A stretch of 41,044 nucleotides of DNA from Blautia sp. (GCA_022769545.1 JALEJS010000007.1:1-41044), one strand, 5' to 3'. Counted from the stretch's first letter, positions 32,400 to 40,760 are shown. The notes: a model not told the origin generated them from the sequence alone. Numbers and translations: made by a program.

Positions 32400-33470
32400 T
32401 TACAATGCCCAGGGCTGTGCTTCCGTCTTAATTGTTTCTCCGGTTTCAACAGCTCTTTCCATCTCGAAAGACAAATAGGTATCCTGAAGTGCTTCCCGCA
32501 GGGAATAAAACTCCGTTCCGTTTTCCACAAATTCCTTCATGGCAGCCAGACAGGAAGCTACTGCGATCTCATCATCATTCATTCTTGCCGGATAGAAAGG
32601 ATTCTGATAAATTGCCCGGTCCAGGAACATCATTCCTTTATGAGACCATTCACTGTTGTTGTTCGTTCCCACATCTACCCTGTTTATTGTTTGCTCTACC
32701 GGCTGATTCAGTTCATTCAGGAACCTTACTGTCATATCATTAATCTCGCCTCTTACCCCGCGGATATTCCAACGCCTGGTACGGATCAGAGAGAAATACT
32801 GTTCCCCTTCAAAATCCATGAAAGCCGTTTTTCCATTCTCAAACTGCATAAATGCCCAGTCTCGGTCCTCTTTCATCACAGTTCCGCTTTCATCAAAGCC
32901 ATTTCTCCCATTGGTAGCGGTTACTTCTGACCAGAATTTCTTTCCCTGTATTGTGCAGTTCTCATATCCAATCCCGAGAATTTTCCGGAATATACTTACT
33001 GCATGATAGCCATGCAGTGCAGACAGCATAACGCTGGACACATTTCCAAGATATCCTCTTTTAATAATATCCAGGATACCAGCATAATACGGCTGCAGAA
33101 AATACTGCTCCACGATCTGTACCCGCCCGCCGTATGCCTTTGCCTGCTGCCATAATTCCCTGAGTTCCTCCGTGTCTTTTCCAGGCGGTGTCTCACAAAG
33201 TACGGGAATTCCTCTTTCCATCAGCTGTATCAGATAATCTTTTACAATTCCACGCGGTACACAAAGAACTGCGAAATCCGGTTTCACAGCAAGTGCCTCA
33301 TCCAGATTCGCCGTAGCAAAGACCTGTTCCCGTACAGACACCTCTTTGGCACGCTCTTCTGTCCGCAGTACCCCCGCACATACAGAAAACTGCTCTGGCA
33401 AAAGCTTTGCAATACGATAGTAGAAGTCGGCACGCCAGCCGTATCCAATAACCATATATCTCGTTTTCAT
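32400..33470 (-). CDS. Gfo/Idh/MocA family oxidoreductase (356 aa)
   Basis: NAD(P)-dependent dehydrogenase family. The N-terminal Rossmann fold shows VIGYGWRADFYYR, a relaxed form of the GxGxxA/G motif, and the usual AVLCVPRGIVKDYLIQLMERGIPVLCETPPGKD block, in which E-T-P-P replaces the common EKP (the catalytic Lys is missing at that position). The C-terminal half is the substrate-binding domain. It lies between permease and kinase genes in a sugar operon, so it probably acts on a sugar or cyclitol brought in by the transporter. Absence of the EKP Lys suggests that it may not catalyse the standard reaction. Confidence 0.8.
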   Translation of the reverse strand: MKTRYMVIGYGWRADFYYRIAKLLPEQFSVCAGVLRTEERAKEVSVREQVFATANLDEALAVKPDFAVLCVPRGIVKDYLIQLMERGIPVLCETPPGKDTEELRELWQQAKAYGGRVQIVEQYFLQPYYAGILDIIKRGYLGNVSSVMLSALHGYHAVSIFRKILGIGYENCTIQGKKFWSEVTATNGRNGFDESGTVMKEDRDWAFMQFENGKTAFMDFEGEQYFSLIRTRRWNIRGVRGEINDMTVRFLNELNQPVEQTINRVDVGTNNNSEWSHKGMMFLDRAIYQNPFYPARMNDDEIAVASCLAAMKEFVENGTEFYSLREALQDTYLSFEMERAVETGETIKTEAQPWAL

Positions 33471-33488
33471 TCTGTATTTTCCTCCTTC

Positions 33489-34310
33489 TTATCCCTTTAC
33501 TGCCCCTGCAGTCATACCTGCAATAATATGTTTCTGAAGAATGATAAATAGAATCAGCATCGGCAGCACAACCAGCATCAATGCCGCAAATACATACTGC
33601 CAGTCTCTGTTATATCGTCCAAAGAAACTGTATATTGCCATTGATACCGTAGCTTTTTTCGCAGATCCCAGATAGAACAACGGAATCATAAAGTTATTCC
33701 ATACATCAATCGCAGTAATAACAATATTCGTTACCATAATCGGTTTTAATATGGGAAACAGTACCTTGACTGTCATCTGCCAGAAGTTACATCCGTCAAT
33801 CACAGCTGCCTCATCAATTTCCCGTGGAACACCTTTTACAAAACTGCAAAACGTCATAACTGTAAAAGGAATACGCAGTGAAATAAAAATACAGATAACA
33901 GAAATAAAAGTCCCGTATATGTGCAATGCCTGCAGAAGAAAGAATATAGATGCAATCTGCAGCGTCAGTGTCAGTCCAAAAATAAAGTAATAGTAGATTC
34001 CCCTTGACAGTTTATCATTGCGCCTGGATATTACGATTCCGGATACCGCACCTAAAAGAGTGGAAATTGCCGTTACAGGAATGGTAATAATCGCACTGTT
34101 CACATAACCCCTCCAGATTTTTCCAGATTCCAATACATGTGAATAATTTGAAATCAACCATTCCTTTGGCAATGCCAGATTAAACATAGATGCTTCTGCC
34201 TGTGTCTTAAAGGAACCAAGTACCATCATTAAAAATGGTACTACATACAGCATTGCAAGTGCAACCATAAATAAAAAGAGAATCCATTTTCCAATACTTT
34301 TTTTCCTCAC
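33489..34310 (-). CDS. Carbohydrate ABC transporter permease, MalG-like (273 aa)
   Basis: Six-helix permease of the binding-protein-dependent transport family. The cytoplasmic EAA loop is present as EIDEAAVIDGCNFWQMTVKVLFPILKP, which docks to the ATPase. The size of 273 and the N-terminal helix followed by MVLGSFKTQAEA are typical of the MalG/UgpE group. The start overlaps the upstream permease stop by four bases (ATGA). No ATPase gene is in this operon, so it likely uses a shared multi-sugar ATPase (MsmK-type) from elsewhere in the genome; this is inference. Confidence 0.92.
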   Translation of the reverse strand: MRKKSIGKWILFLFMVALAMLYVVPFLMMVLGSFKTQAEASMFNLALPKEWLISNYSHVLESGKIWRGYVNSAIITIPVTAISTLLGAVSGIVISRRNDKLSRGIYYYFIFGLTLTLQIASIFFLLQALHIYGTFISVICIFISLRIPFTVMTFCSFVKGVPREIDEAAVIDGCNFWQMTVKVLFPILKPIMVTNIVITAIDVWNNFMIPLFYLGSAKKATVSMAIYSFFGRYNRDWQYVFAALMLVVLPMLILFIILQKHIIAGMTAGAVKG

Positions 34311-35185
34311 ATCTCCACCTCCCTTTTTGTGAAATAACGGTTCATTGTAAACGAGATGATCACCACAATCACTGCCAGAATCACACTTCCTGCAGCGGAT
34401 TCTCCCAGAAATCCAAGACTGAACGACTGATAGGTATAAGTCGCCAGAACCTGTGTATCAAAGCCCGGTCCGCCGTTTGTGATCACATAGATGATGTCAA
34501 ATACTTTCAGTCCACCGGCAATGCTTAATGTTACGACAACCGTCATAGACGGAGTAATCAGCGGAAGAGTGATATTCCTGAATTTCGCGAAAGCAGATGC
34601 TCCGTCTAAGGTAGCGCTCTCATAGTAATCATCGGGAATCGCCTGCAGCCCTGAAATAAAAATGAACATATTAAAGCCTGCCCACATCCACGTTTCCACC
34701 AGAATCACACTTCCGATAGCCGTTGCATAGCTGCCAAGCCAATCATGAGCAAACCCTCCAAGTCCGATCGTATTCAGAACATTGTTCAGCAGTCCTTTAT
34801 TTGCAAGAATCGATTTAAACAATACCCCAACCACCGTAATACTGATGACACACGGTGCATAGTATATTGTCCGCATGAGCCCTCTTCCCGGTATCCTTTT
34901 CACCAGAGCAAGAGCAAGCAGAAAGCCTGCCCCTGTTTTTAATATGGTTGTTGCCAGTGCAAAAAGGAATGTGTTTCCAATAGACCGCAAAAAAACAGGA
35001 TCCTTCAGAAGTTCTGCATAATTCGCAAGACCGTTAAAAACAGGGGCATACATCCTGCTCATATTCCAGTCTGTAAAAGAACATACCAGACTGATCATGA
35101 TAGGCACTACCGAAAAAACGGTATATATGATAAGTGCCGGGATAAGCACCCACAACGGATAAATAGACTTCTTTTTTCTTACCAT
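34307..35185 (-). CDS. Carbohydrate ABC transporter permease, MalF/UgpA-like (292 aa)
   Basis: Six-helix permease. A positively charged start (VRKKKSIYPLW) is followed by helix 1. The EAA loop is visible as DDYYESATLDGASAFAKFRNITLPLITP. I start it at ATG 35185, which has AGGAG eight bases upstream, rather than 35215. It pairs with the MalG-like permease to form the membrane channel for a sugar or oligosaccharide. A long hairpin lies between it and the binding-protein gene. Confidence 0.92.
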   Translation of the reverse strand: MVRKKKSIYPLWVLIPALIIYTVFSVVPIMISLVCSFTDWNMSRMYAPVFNGLANYAELLKDPVFLRSIGNTFLFALATTILKTGAGFLLALALVKRIPGRGLMRTIYYAPCVISITVVGVLFKSILANKGLLNNVLNTIGLGGFAHDWLGSYATAIGSVILVETWMWAGFNMFIFISGLQAIPDDYYESATLDGASAFAKFRNITLPLITPSMTVVVTLSIAGGLKVFDIIYVITNGGPGFDTQVLATYTYQSFSLGFLGESAAGSVILAVIVVIISFTMNRYFTKREVEM

Positions 35186-35201
35186 ATTTTTTCTCCTTAA
35201 C

Positions 35202-35239
35202 AAGAAGGGGACCAAAGTCCCTGCTCCAGTCCCCTTCTT
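35202..35239 (-). promoter_or_regulatory. Hairpin between binding-protein and permease genes
   Basis: AAGAAGGGGAC (35202-35212) pairs perfectly with GTCCCCTTCTT (35229-35239). No T-run follows on the minus strand. Such stem-loops in ABC operons often reduce read-through or protect the upstream mRNA, so the binding protein is made in excess. Confidence 0.6.
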
Positions 35240-35273
35240 TGCATCCTTGTCTGTTCATTCACAAAATGCTGTA

Positions 35274-36575
35274 CTAATTCCAGCCCTCTGCTCCCTTTTC
35301 TGTCATAAATTTGTCAACGTCTGACTGGAAACGATCCAGTACTGCTGCTCCATCCATATTCCCTTTTGATGGCGCTTCCAGGAAATAAATCCAAAGAGTA
35401 TTACCGAACAGCGGCTGAAGTGTGTCAATATACTGATTCATCTGAGCTACTACTCTTCCCGCCTCCATGTACTCATTGTAGATCTTCGGAATATCCGGAT
35501 TCATTGCAGCTTCATTTCCATCAACTCCCTCGATATTCGGGAATCCCGGACGGGACTGGAAGTACAGATTACCATACTCTGGTGTACTCCAAAGCTCAAA
35601 TACCTTTTTGATGGTGTCGAGATTTTCTGTATCTTTATTTACCGCAAGTCCCATTGCCGTTGGAAGATATGCCAGTACATCTTTATCATCATATCCTACA
35701 GGAGGATTGAAAATTGTCAGATTTGCATCCGGATAGGACTCTTCAATAGATGTCAGGATTTCTGTTGCTCCATAAATCATTGCGATTTCACCGCTTGCCA
35801 GACGTCCAAGGATTTCATCATAGCTTACTGTCATATAATCTTCATTTACATAACCTTTTTCAAACAACTGTAAATATTCATCAATTACAGCTGCCATTTC
35901 CGGATAATCATTGAATTTTGCCTGGTTCGTAAGGATTTTATCAGCAAAATCTTCACATGCCTCAACGGTACCAAGAGCTCTGGACATACCGGATGTCATC
36001 CAGATCTGCGGAACCCACGTATCAGATGGCATCGCGATCGGAACAATACCTGCTTCTTTCAGTTTGTCACAAATCGCATAAAACTCATCCAGTGTTTTCG
36101 GAAGTTCAGTGATTCCATTTGCTTCAAATACATCTTTATTATAAATCAGCCCCTGGAAACCATTGGATGCCTCGAAACAGTATCCATAATGTTTTCCATT
36201 ATATTCCGTCAATTCCGGTGCTTTAACCTTAGACATCCAGGGTTCTTCATCCAGTTCCACAAAAAATTCTTCCGGATCCACAGCTGCAAAGAGATCTGCA
36301 AACTGATATGCGATCAAATCCGGTGCTTCATGAGAATTGAGCCTCATTTTCATCAGATTATCATACTGATCATCCGGGATAACTTCGAATTCAATGGAAA
36401 TGTTTTCGTTCTCTTCCAGAGCTTCCACCATATTCTGAAGTCCGGAATACCATCTGGACTGCTGTACCATACCGGTTAATTCCACCTTCTCATCTGCGTG
36501 TACAACCGGCGCAACAGACATTGCCATAACCCCGGCCATAAACAGTGCTGCCATTTTTTTCGCTCTTCTCTTCAT
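35274..36575 (-). CDS. Extracellular sugar-binding protein without lipobox (433 aa)
   Basis: Solute-binding protein (type 1, ABC sugar class) and first gene of the operon. The signal peptide is MKRRAKKMAALFMAGVMAMS with likely cleavage after VVHA, before DEKVELTG. There is no cysteine at the cleavage site, so it lacks a lipid anchor, which is unusual for binding proteins of Firmicutes. The mature body has the family sequence LIYNKDVFEANGITELPKTLDEF and FPNIEGVDG-like text. An aromatic-rich binding surface suggests a sugar or polyol ligand. The start ATG 36575 has GGAGG upstream and the promoter lies about 50-75 bases before. Confidence 0.9.
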   Translation of the reverse strand: MKRRAKKMAALFMAGVMAMSVAPVVHADEKVELTGMVQQSRWYSGLQNMVEALEENENISIEFEVIPDDQYDNLMKMRLNSHEAPDLIAYQFADLFAAVDPEEFFVELDEEPWMSKVKAPELTEYNGKHYGYCFEASNGFQGLIYNKDVFEANGITELPKTLDEFYAICDKLKEAGIVPIAMPSDTWVPQIWMTSGMSRALGTVEACEDFADKILTNQAKFNDYPEMAAVIDEYLQLFEKGYVNEDYMTVSYDEILGRLASGEIAMIYGATEILTSIEESYPDANLTIFNPPVGYDDKDVLAYLPTAMGLAVNKDTENLDTIKKVFELWSTPEYGNLYFQSRPGFPNIEGVDGNEAAMNPDIPKIYNEYMEAGRVVAQMNQYIDTLQPLFGNTLWIYFLEAPSKGNMDGAAVLDRFQSDVDKFMTEKGAEGWN

Positions 36576-36622
36576 ACCTTTTCCTCCATTTCCTTTTATT
36601 TGGTACGTTTCTTAGTGTTTTT

Positions 36623-36650
36623 AGTATATCTTTCTTTTTAATTACATAAA
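36623..36650 (-). promoter_or_regulatory. Promoter of the sugar ABC transporter operon
   Basis: On the minus strand TTTATG (36645-36650) then 16 bases then TATACT (36623-36628). The -10 box is good and the -35 weak, as expected for an activated promoter. The response regulator of the same operon could be the activator. No clear operator repeat was seen. Confidence 0.5.
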
Positions 36651-36775
36651 ATGGAAAGAATGAAAAAGATATATGGAAAATTTGAGTCTATACCTATGAG
36701 TCTGAACTATTTTCTCCCTTTACCTCCGTCATTTTTCGTAAATATTAATTCCTGTCCTGAAAAATACCCGAACAC

Positions 36776-36807
36776 GAAAAAAGCCTTGATTCCTCAAGGT
36801 TTTTTCG
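36776..36807 (-). terminator. Terminator of the phospholipid operon
   Basis: CCTTGA pairs with TCAAGG, with A-runs and T-runs on both sides (36776-36807). It lies about 40 bases after the stop of the decarboxylase gene. A closely similar element ends the tRNA cluster at 40595-40623. Confidence 0.75.
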
Positions 36808-36846
36808 GATCTGCCAAATTCTGCAGCAAACTATTTTCACCACATA

Positions 36847-37719
36847 TCACGTTCCGGAAACTGCTGTTCCGATTTTTTCCCCACAGCGGACGATCGTTTC
36901 CACTCCCTGCCGGGAATTGTTCAGAATATCCTCATCGATTCGAACCGTGTTTTTTTTCAGAAGCAATACCACTGTAGATCCACCAAACTGAAAGTACCCT
37001 TTCTCCTGTCCCCGTAACACATGGGCCTTTTCGTGATGGTTCACGATTTTTCCCACCAGAAGCGCCCCCACTTCCATCATCAGGATATCTCCAAATTCTC
37101 CCGTATGAAGCGTGCTGTATTCCCGTGTATTTTCTTTATAGATCGGGTAATAGTCATTTGCAATGGGATTGACCGTATGAAAAACGCCCGGTATACGAAT
37201 ATTTTCCGTTTTTTCACCATCTGCAACATAGATATATCGGTGGTAATCTTCCACTGACAAGCGGAATATCAGCACAAAACCTCCTGCGTATTCATCTGCC
37301 AGCTTTTTGTTTTTCAGAAGCGATACAGCACAGTATCGCGTGTGCTTCAGCGTAAACGATGCTTTTTCCGTAACCGGAAGCACCGTCAGTTTACTGTCGC
37401 AGGGGCTGATCAGATGCTGCGGATGCATGTCCACAGGGCGGAATCCTTCACGGATCTTCCTGGAGAAAAAATCATTATAACTGTCATATGTCCGTCTCTC
37501 AAACTGAGACATATCAATATGGTTCTGCCGGATAAATGGATTTATCAGAATACGGGAAAGCCGCGTGGAAAGGAGTTTCCCGGCAAATACGGATATTGCA
37601 GGCGCTGTCAGCGGCCTTAGCAGCATCCTTCCCCACACAGTACCGTAAAGTTTCTTCAGCAGTTTTTCCTGCCCATCTGTCCTTTCAATCATCGTTCCGT
37701 CACGGCGTTTCAGTTTCAT
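36847..37719 (-). CDS. psd: Phosphatidylserine decarboxylase (290 aa)
   Basis: Pyruvoyl enzyme that decarboxylates phosphatidylserine to phosphatidylethanolamine at the membrane. The autocleavage motif is FGGST at about 245-249, where the Ser (248) becomes the pyruvoyl group. The Asp in SPCDSKL (108) and the His in VEDYHRY (160) complete the D-H-S set. The length of about 290 fits the short bacterial form. I chose ATG 37719 (GAGGGA six bases before) rather than 37818; the alternative is ATG 37692. It overlaps the synthase gene by 20 bases. Confidence 0.92.
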   Translation of the reverse strand: MKLKRRDGTMIERTDGQEKLLKKLYGTVWGRMLLRPLTAPAISVFAGKLLSTRLSRILINPFIRQNHIDMSQFERRTYDSYNDFFSRKIREGFRPVDMHPQHLISPCDSKLTVLPVTEKASFTLKHTRYCAVSLLKNKKLADEYAGGFVLIFRLSVEDYHRYIYVADGEKTENIRIPGVFHTVNPIANDYYPIYKENTREYSTLHTGEFGDILMMEVGALLVGKIVNHHEKAHVLRGQEKGYFQFGGSTVVLLLKKNTVRIDEDILNNSRQGVETIVRCGEKIGTAVSGT

Positions 37720-38413
37720 ACATTCCCTCAACAATCTCTTCAATAATCTGACTGGACTCATCTGCCGGTGACGGAAGCCGGAATCTTGTATACGCAAAGA
37801 TAATGGACACCGTAACAACTACAATACCGATCATAACCAGCAGCATTTTCAGACTTGGCTTATGCATCTCAAAATCCAGAATAAACAGAAATCCAACCAC
37901 TCCCAGAATCAGATGAAGTATGATCAGAAAGACAAACTGAGGCACCAGAAACTGCAGCCAGAATGACACCGGAAGAATGAAAGCAATCGATGTTACAGGA
38001 AGTCCCCGATATATCTTATTACTTCCTCCTTCTGTTTTTTGCCTTTTTGCTTCCAGCACATTAAAAAACGCCAGGCGAATCACTGCGCAGACACAATAAA
38101 AAAAGATCAGACACAAGCCCAGAAGCCCCCGTACTCCCAGCAGATAACAGATCAGCGCAGGAAATACACCAAAACAGATAACATCGCATAAAGAATCCAG
38201 CTGGATTCCGAAGTTTTTTTCGTCCTCTGTCCTGTTTGTTTTGGTGCGGGCAATCCGTCCGTCAAAAGCATCACAGATGCCGGAAAGTGCCAGACAGAAA
38301 ATTGCCATTTTATAATCCCCATGAATTGCCCTCGTCATACCAAACACGGAAGAGACCATCCCGATATATGTCAGTACAACGGTATAATCATAAAAACCAA
38401 TCAATCGTATCAT
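37700..38413 (-). CDS. pssA: CDP-diacylglycerol-serine O-phosphatidyltransferase (237 aa)
   Basis: CDP-alcohol phosphatidyltransferase with the full signature DAFDGRIAR-(x)-G-xxx-D-xxx-D (Asp at about 48, 51, 73 and 77, Gly at 69). It makes phosphatidylserine from CDP-diacylglycerol and serine. About seven hydrophobic segments are seen. ATG 38413 with AAAGGAA upstream is preferred over TTG 38449. The final helix is followed by a cytoplasmic tail. Its product is the substrate of the next gene; the operon thus makes phosphatidylethanolamine. Confidence 0.9.
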   Translation of the reverse strand: MIRLIGFYDYTVVLTYIGMVSSVFGMTRAIHGDYKMAIFCLALSGICDAFDGRIARTKTNRTEDEKNFGIQLDSLCDVICFGVFPALICYLLGVRGLLGLCLIFFYCVCAVIRLAFFNVLEAKRQKTEGGSNKIYRGLPVTSIAFILPVSFWLQFLVPQFVFLIILHLILGVVGFLFILDFEMHKPSLKMLLVMIGIVVVTVSIIFAYTRFRLPSPADESSQIIEEIVEGMYETETP

Positions 38414-38461
38414 TTTTCCTTTCGTTCCTTCCAGATTCAAGTCGAACAAACCTATTCGTAC

Positions 38462-39505
38462 TCACCGCTTATGAAAGCGGACTTTTTCTTCAACTAAGAT
38501 AAAATGTGCCGCAACCGTCATCACAGCACTGATCAGCAGCTGACTGTAATAGCTGATTCCACGGCTGATCAGCATTCCCGGAAGAACCAGCTCGTTTCCA
38601 AAAACCGTCTCAAAAATCTGCAGAAAGAGATTTTCACTGATTCCCATTCCTCCCGGAAGCGGGAGCATGTCCGCAGCCACGGATATCATAGCCTGCAGGC
38701 CGATAATCGCCGGAAGGGAATATCCGGACAGTCCAAAAGAGCGGTAAGCAAACCAGGTAACACAAAACAAAAGGCAGCGCTGCAGCAGCGTAATCAGAAA
38801 AACCTGCAGGATTACATGCTTATGTTCACGATAAACCGCTGCACTTCCGTGATATTGCTTCAAAATCCGTTCCAGCTGCTCCGATCTTTTTTCCGGGTTC
38901 CGAAGTATGTGCAGCCTCTTCAGAACACGGAGCAGCGCCTGTGCAATCAAACGCACAAAATCGGGATGGAATACCAGAAGTAAAAGAACCGTCACAAAGA
39001 TAATATTCAGTCCCAGTCCCAGATATATAATCGCGCTCACCGGTTCCAGAAATGGAAAGATCTGCGGTGGTCTGATCAGCATGATTGCAACTCCCAGAAC
39101 AACCAGAACCAGTTTATATGTAATCGTAACAATCGCAAGAACCACCGTCGACACGGCTACCGGTATCCGGTCTTTACGCATGGCCACCACCTGCATCGGC
39201 TGCCCGCCGGACGCGGAGGGTGTGATACTGCTGTAAAAAAAGCCGATAAAAGAATACAGACAGCAATGGGAAAACCGGACCCCGGATCCCAGCACATGCA
39301 TCAGATAAAATATTACGACAGACTCCCCCAGAATAAAAAACAGTACGCACACAATTCCCGGAAGAATGTACAAGATATTGGCATCTTCAACCAGTGTGAG
39401 CACCTGGCGGAAATTTTCTCCCCGAAAAACCGACCAGAGTGTCACTGAAAATACCAGAAGTAAAAAAACCGTATTCAGTATCTTCTTTAATCCCGATTTC
39501 TTCAA
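38462..39505 (-). CDS. LPG_synthase_TM family membrane protein (347 aa)
   Basis: Polytopic protein (about eight helices) of the UPF0104/YbhN/lysylphosphatidylglycerol synthase transmembrane family. Typical blocks are GFFYSSITPSASGGQPMQVVAMRKD and LPLPGGMGISENLFLQIF. It lacks the cytosolic tRNA-dependent transferase domain of MprF, so it is more likely a flippase or lipid-binding membrane protein. The start is taken as TTG 39505, ten bases after GGAGG; a GTG at 39568 is at the promoter and unlikely. It is the first gene of the phosphatidylethanolamine operon. Confidence 0.85.
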   Translation of the reverse strand: MKKSGLKKILNTVFLLLVFSVTLWSVFRGENFRQVLTLVEDANILYILPGIVCVLFFILGESVVIFYLMHVLGSGVRFSHCCLYSFIGFFYSSITPSASGGQPMQVVAMRKDRIPVAVSTVVLAIVTITYKLVLVVLGVAIMLIRPPQIFPFLEPVSAIIYLGLGLNIIFVTVLLLLVFHPDFVRLIAQALLRVLKRLHILRNPEKRSEQLERILKQYHGSAAVYREHKHVILQVFLITLLQRCLLFCVTWFAYRSFGLSGYSLPAIIGLQAMISVAADMLPLPGGMGISENLFLQIFETVFGNELVLPGMLISRGISYYSQLLISAVMTVAAHFILVEEKVRFHKR

Positions 39506-39523
39506 TAGTTTTCTTCCTCCGAC

Positions 39524-39583
39524 TGTATCTGATACAAAAATCTGACCAAAACACAGACTTTTCGTCACAATTGATACAGTATC
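39524..39583. promoter_or_regulatory. Two GATAC-type palindromes at the phospholipid promoter
   Basis: TGTATC-T-GATACA at 39524-39536 and GATAC-A-GTATC at 39573-39583 are perfect palindromes made of the same half-site. The second overlaps the -10 box, and the first lies in the leader next to the ribosome site. The spacing of centres is 48 bases. They look like operators of one regulator. Confidence 0.55.
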
Positions 39584-39606
39584 TTACAAACAGATGTTGA
39601 GGTCAA
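39578..39606 (-). promoter_or_regulatory. Promoter of the phospholipid operon
   Basis: On the minus strand TTGACC (39601-39606) then 17 bases then GATACT (39578-39583). Transcription would start near 39571. Confidence 0.65.
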
Positions 39607-39739
39607 AAAATACCACACGATTGTTTCGCATTTCATGCTCCCACAATCCTGGTATCACAACTATAGAATAGCATCCTTTTCATGGCTTGTACAGTTTCAC
39701 TTTACATCTTTTCGTAAATCCGGATTACAGAATATATTG

Positions 39740-40240
39740 TTAAAATACTTTATCATAAGCAACTTTTCCACTCCCCTGAAAAACAATCACTCCACACCTC
39801 TTAAAACCATTCTTCTCCAAAATATGCTGCATTATTTTATTTGGAAAATCAGTATCCACTCGAATATAGCCTACATTCCTTTTTCGGCAATACTCCTCAA
39901 TCAATCCCCAGGCAGTATCTGCCAGTCCAATTCCCCGATATTGTTGAGAAAATGCCATTCGATGAACAACTGCATATGGGGCATCCGAATTCCATTTTCC
40001 CTCAATATTGTCATACGCAGATTCACCGTCAAAATCAATACACATATATCCGGCAATCGTTCCATCTGCTTTTACAACATATCCTTTATTGTTCAGGATA
40101 TCATCTTGAATCGTATGAAAATTCGGATAATCCTCTGTCCACTGTGTAAATCCCTGCTCCTGCTGAAATTTTCTTCCGATGTCGATAATATCATAGCACT
40201 GCTGTACATCTTCAGGCAAAGCGTTTTCTAATGTAACCAT
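39740..40240 (-). CDS. GNAT family N-acetyltransferase (166 aa)
   Basis: Acetyl-CoA-dependent acetyltransferase. The acetyl-CoA binding motif A is seen as HRMAFSQQYRGIGLADTAWGLIEEYCRKRN (the Q/RxxGxG/A loop in QQYRGIG). The C-terminal part has VDTDFPNKIMQHILEKNGF, the usual position for the NxxxxxxYxKxGF motif. The substrate is unknown. The start ATG 40240 has GGAGG about 11 bases before. It is not closely linked to neighbours. Confidence 0.9.
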   Translation of the reverse strand: MVTLENALPEDVQQCYDIIDIGRKFQQEQGFTQWTEDYPNFHTIQDDILNNKGYVVKADGTIAGYMCIDFDGESAYDNIEGKWNSDAPYAVVHRMAFSQQYRGIGLADTAWGLIEEYCRKRNVGYIRVDTDFPNKIMQHILEKNGFKRCGVIVFQGSGKVAYDKVF

Positions 40241-40378
40241 TGTATCTTATTCCTCCGGAATTCCAATTTTACTGCTTGTGAAATACTGATTTCTCCTGAT
40301 CTGAAAACTGTTTTTTTCTATCCAACATAATACCATAGAAATAGAACTAAAGTATAAATATTCACGTTTATTCACCAC

Positions 40379-40417
40379 AAAAAAAGGAAGACACAGAACC
40401 TTATCCGTCTCTTCCTT
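40379..40417 (-). terminator. Rho-independent terminator
   Basis: AAGGAAGA (40384-40391) pairs with TCTTCCTT (40410-40417). On the minus strand a run of seven T residues follows (40379-40385). It may end the small ORF transcript just upstream. Confidence 0.65.
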
Positions 40418-40423
40418 ACACTC

Positions 40424-40615
40424 TTATATTTTCTTAAATTGTTTCAATGCTTTATTTTGGGAGGTCTCTTCATACCCTGTCTTTGAAAAAAGAAAATCGT
40501 GCACCTTTGTATATAAACTCAAACTGCTGTCAAAACTGCTGTCAAAATTGCTGTCAAATTGCCATCTGCTTCTTCTGAAAATAAGTCCGGAAACGAAAAA
40601 ACCTTGATTTCTCAA
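40424..40615 (-). CDS. Doubtful small ORF, possible gene remnant (63 aa)
   Basis: An open frame with no recognised family. Its middle reads FDSN-FDSS-FDSS, encoded by the 12-base repeat. Its 5' part overlaps the terminator of the tRNA-Leu gene, so a full-length product is unlikely. A terminator follows the stop by seven bases. I suspect a remnant, possibly the 3' end of a gene left by an insertion next to tRNA-Leu, but there is no direct proof. Confidence 0.25.
   Translation of the reverse strand: MRNQGFFVSGLIFRRSRWQFDSNFDSSFDSSLSLYTKVHDFLFSKTGYEETSQNKALKQFKKI
40521..40556 (+). repeat. Three tandem 12-base repeats
   Basis: The unit AAACTGCTGTCA occurs at 40521-40532 and 40533-40544, and AAATTGCTGTCA at 40545-40556. 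On the minus strand each copy contains TTGACA. Confidence 0.85.
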
Positions 40616-40623
40616 GGTTTTTT
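40595..40623 (-). terminator. Terminator of the tRNA cluster
   Basis: AACCTTGA (40600-40607) pairs with TCAAGGTT (40612-40619). On the minus strand the stem is followed by a T-run. It starts just after the end of tRNA-Leu at 40627. Confidence 0.8.
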
Positions 40624-40626
40624 CAA

Positions 40627-40712
40627 TGCCGCAGACCGGAATCGAACCGGTACGAGAGGTTAGTCCCGCAGGATTTTAAGTCCTGTGCGTCTGCCAGTTC
40701 CGCCACTGCGGC
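40627..40712 (-). tRNA. tRNA-Leu (anticodon TAA)
   Basis: Long variable arm. On the minus strand the acceptor GCCGCAG pairs with CTGCGGC, discriminator A. The anticodon stem CAGGA/TCCTG encloses CTTAAAA, giving TAA. The variable arm CGGGACTAACCTCTCG is as expected for tRNA-Leu. No CCA is encoded. Confidence 0.92.
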
Positions 40713-40760
40713 ATCCTGTTATGACAATTACCGGAAAGTAATTGTTTTTAAAAAAGGTTA

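Larger units (their letters stand above)
40241..40626. other. Intergenic region with terminators, a tandem repeat and a doubtful small ORF
   Basis: It holds a terminator (40379-40417), a 12-base repeat in three copies, a 63-codon open frame and a second terminator (40595-40623). Each is listed separately. The stretch 40241-40378 is AT-rich and holds nothing else I can support. Confidence 0.6.

Noticed and set aside
36651..36977. Plus-strand frame of 108 codons starting at 36651
   Set aside because: It runs across the promoter region, a terminator and the 3' end of psd and shows no family features.
40521..40556. CRISPR-like array from the triple repeat
   Set aside because: The 12-base units are adjacent with no spacers and no cas genes are present.
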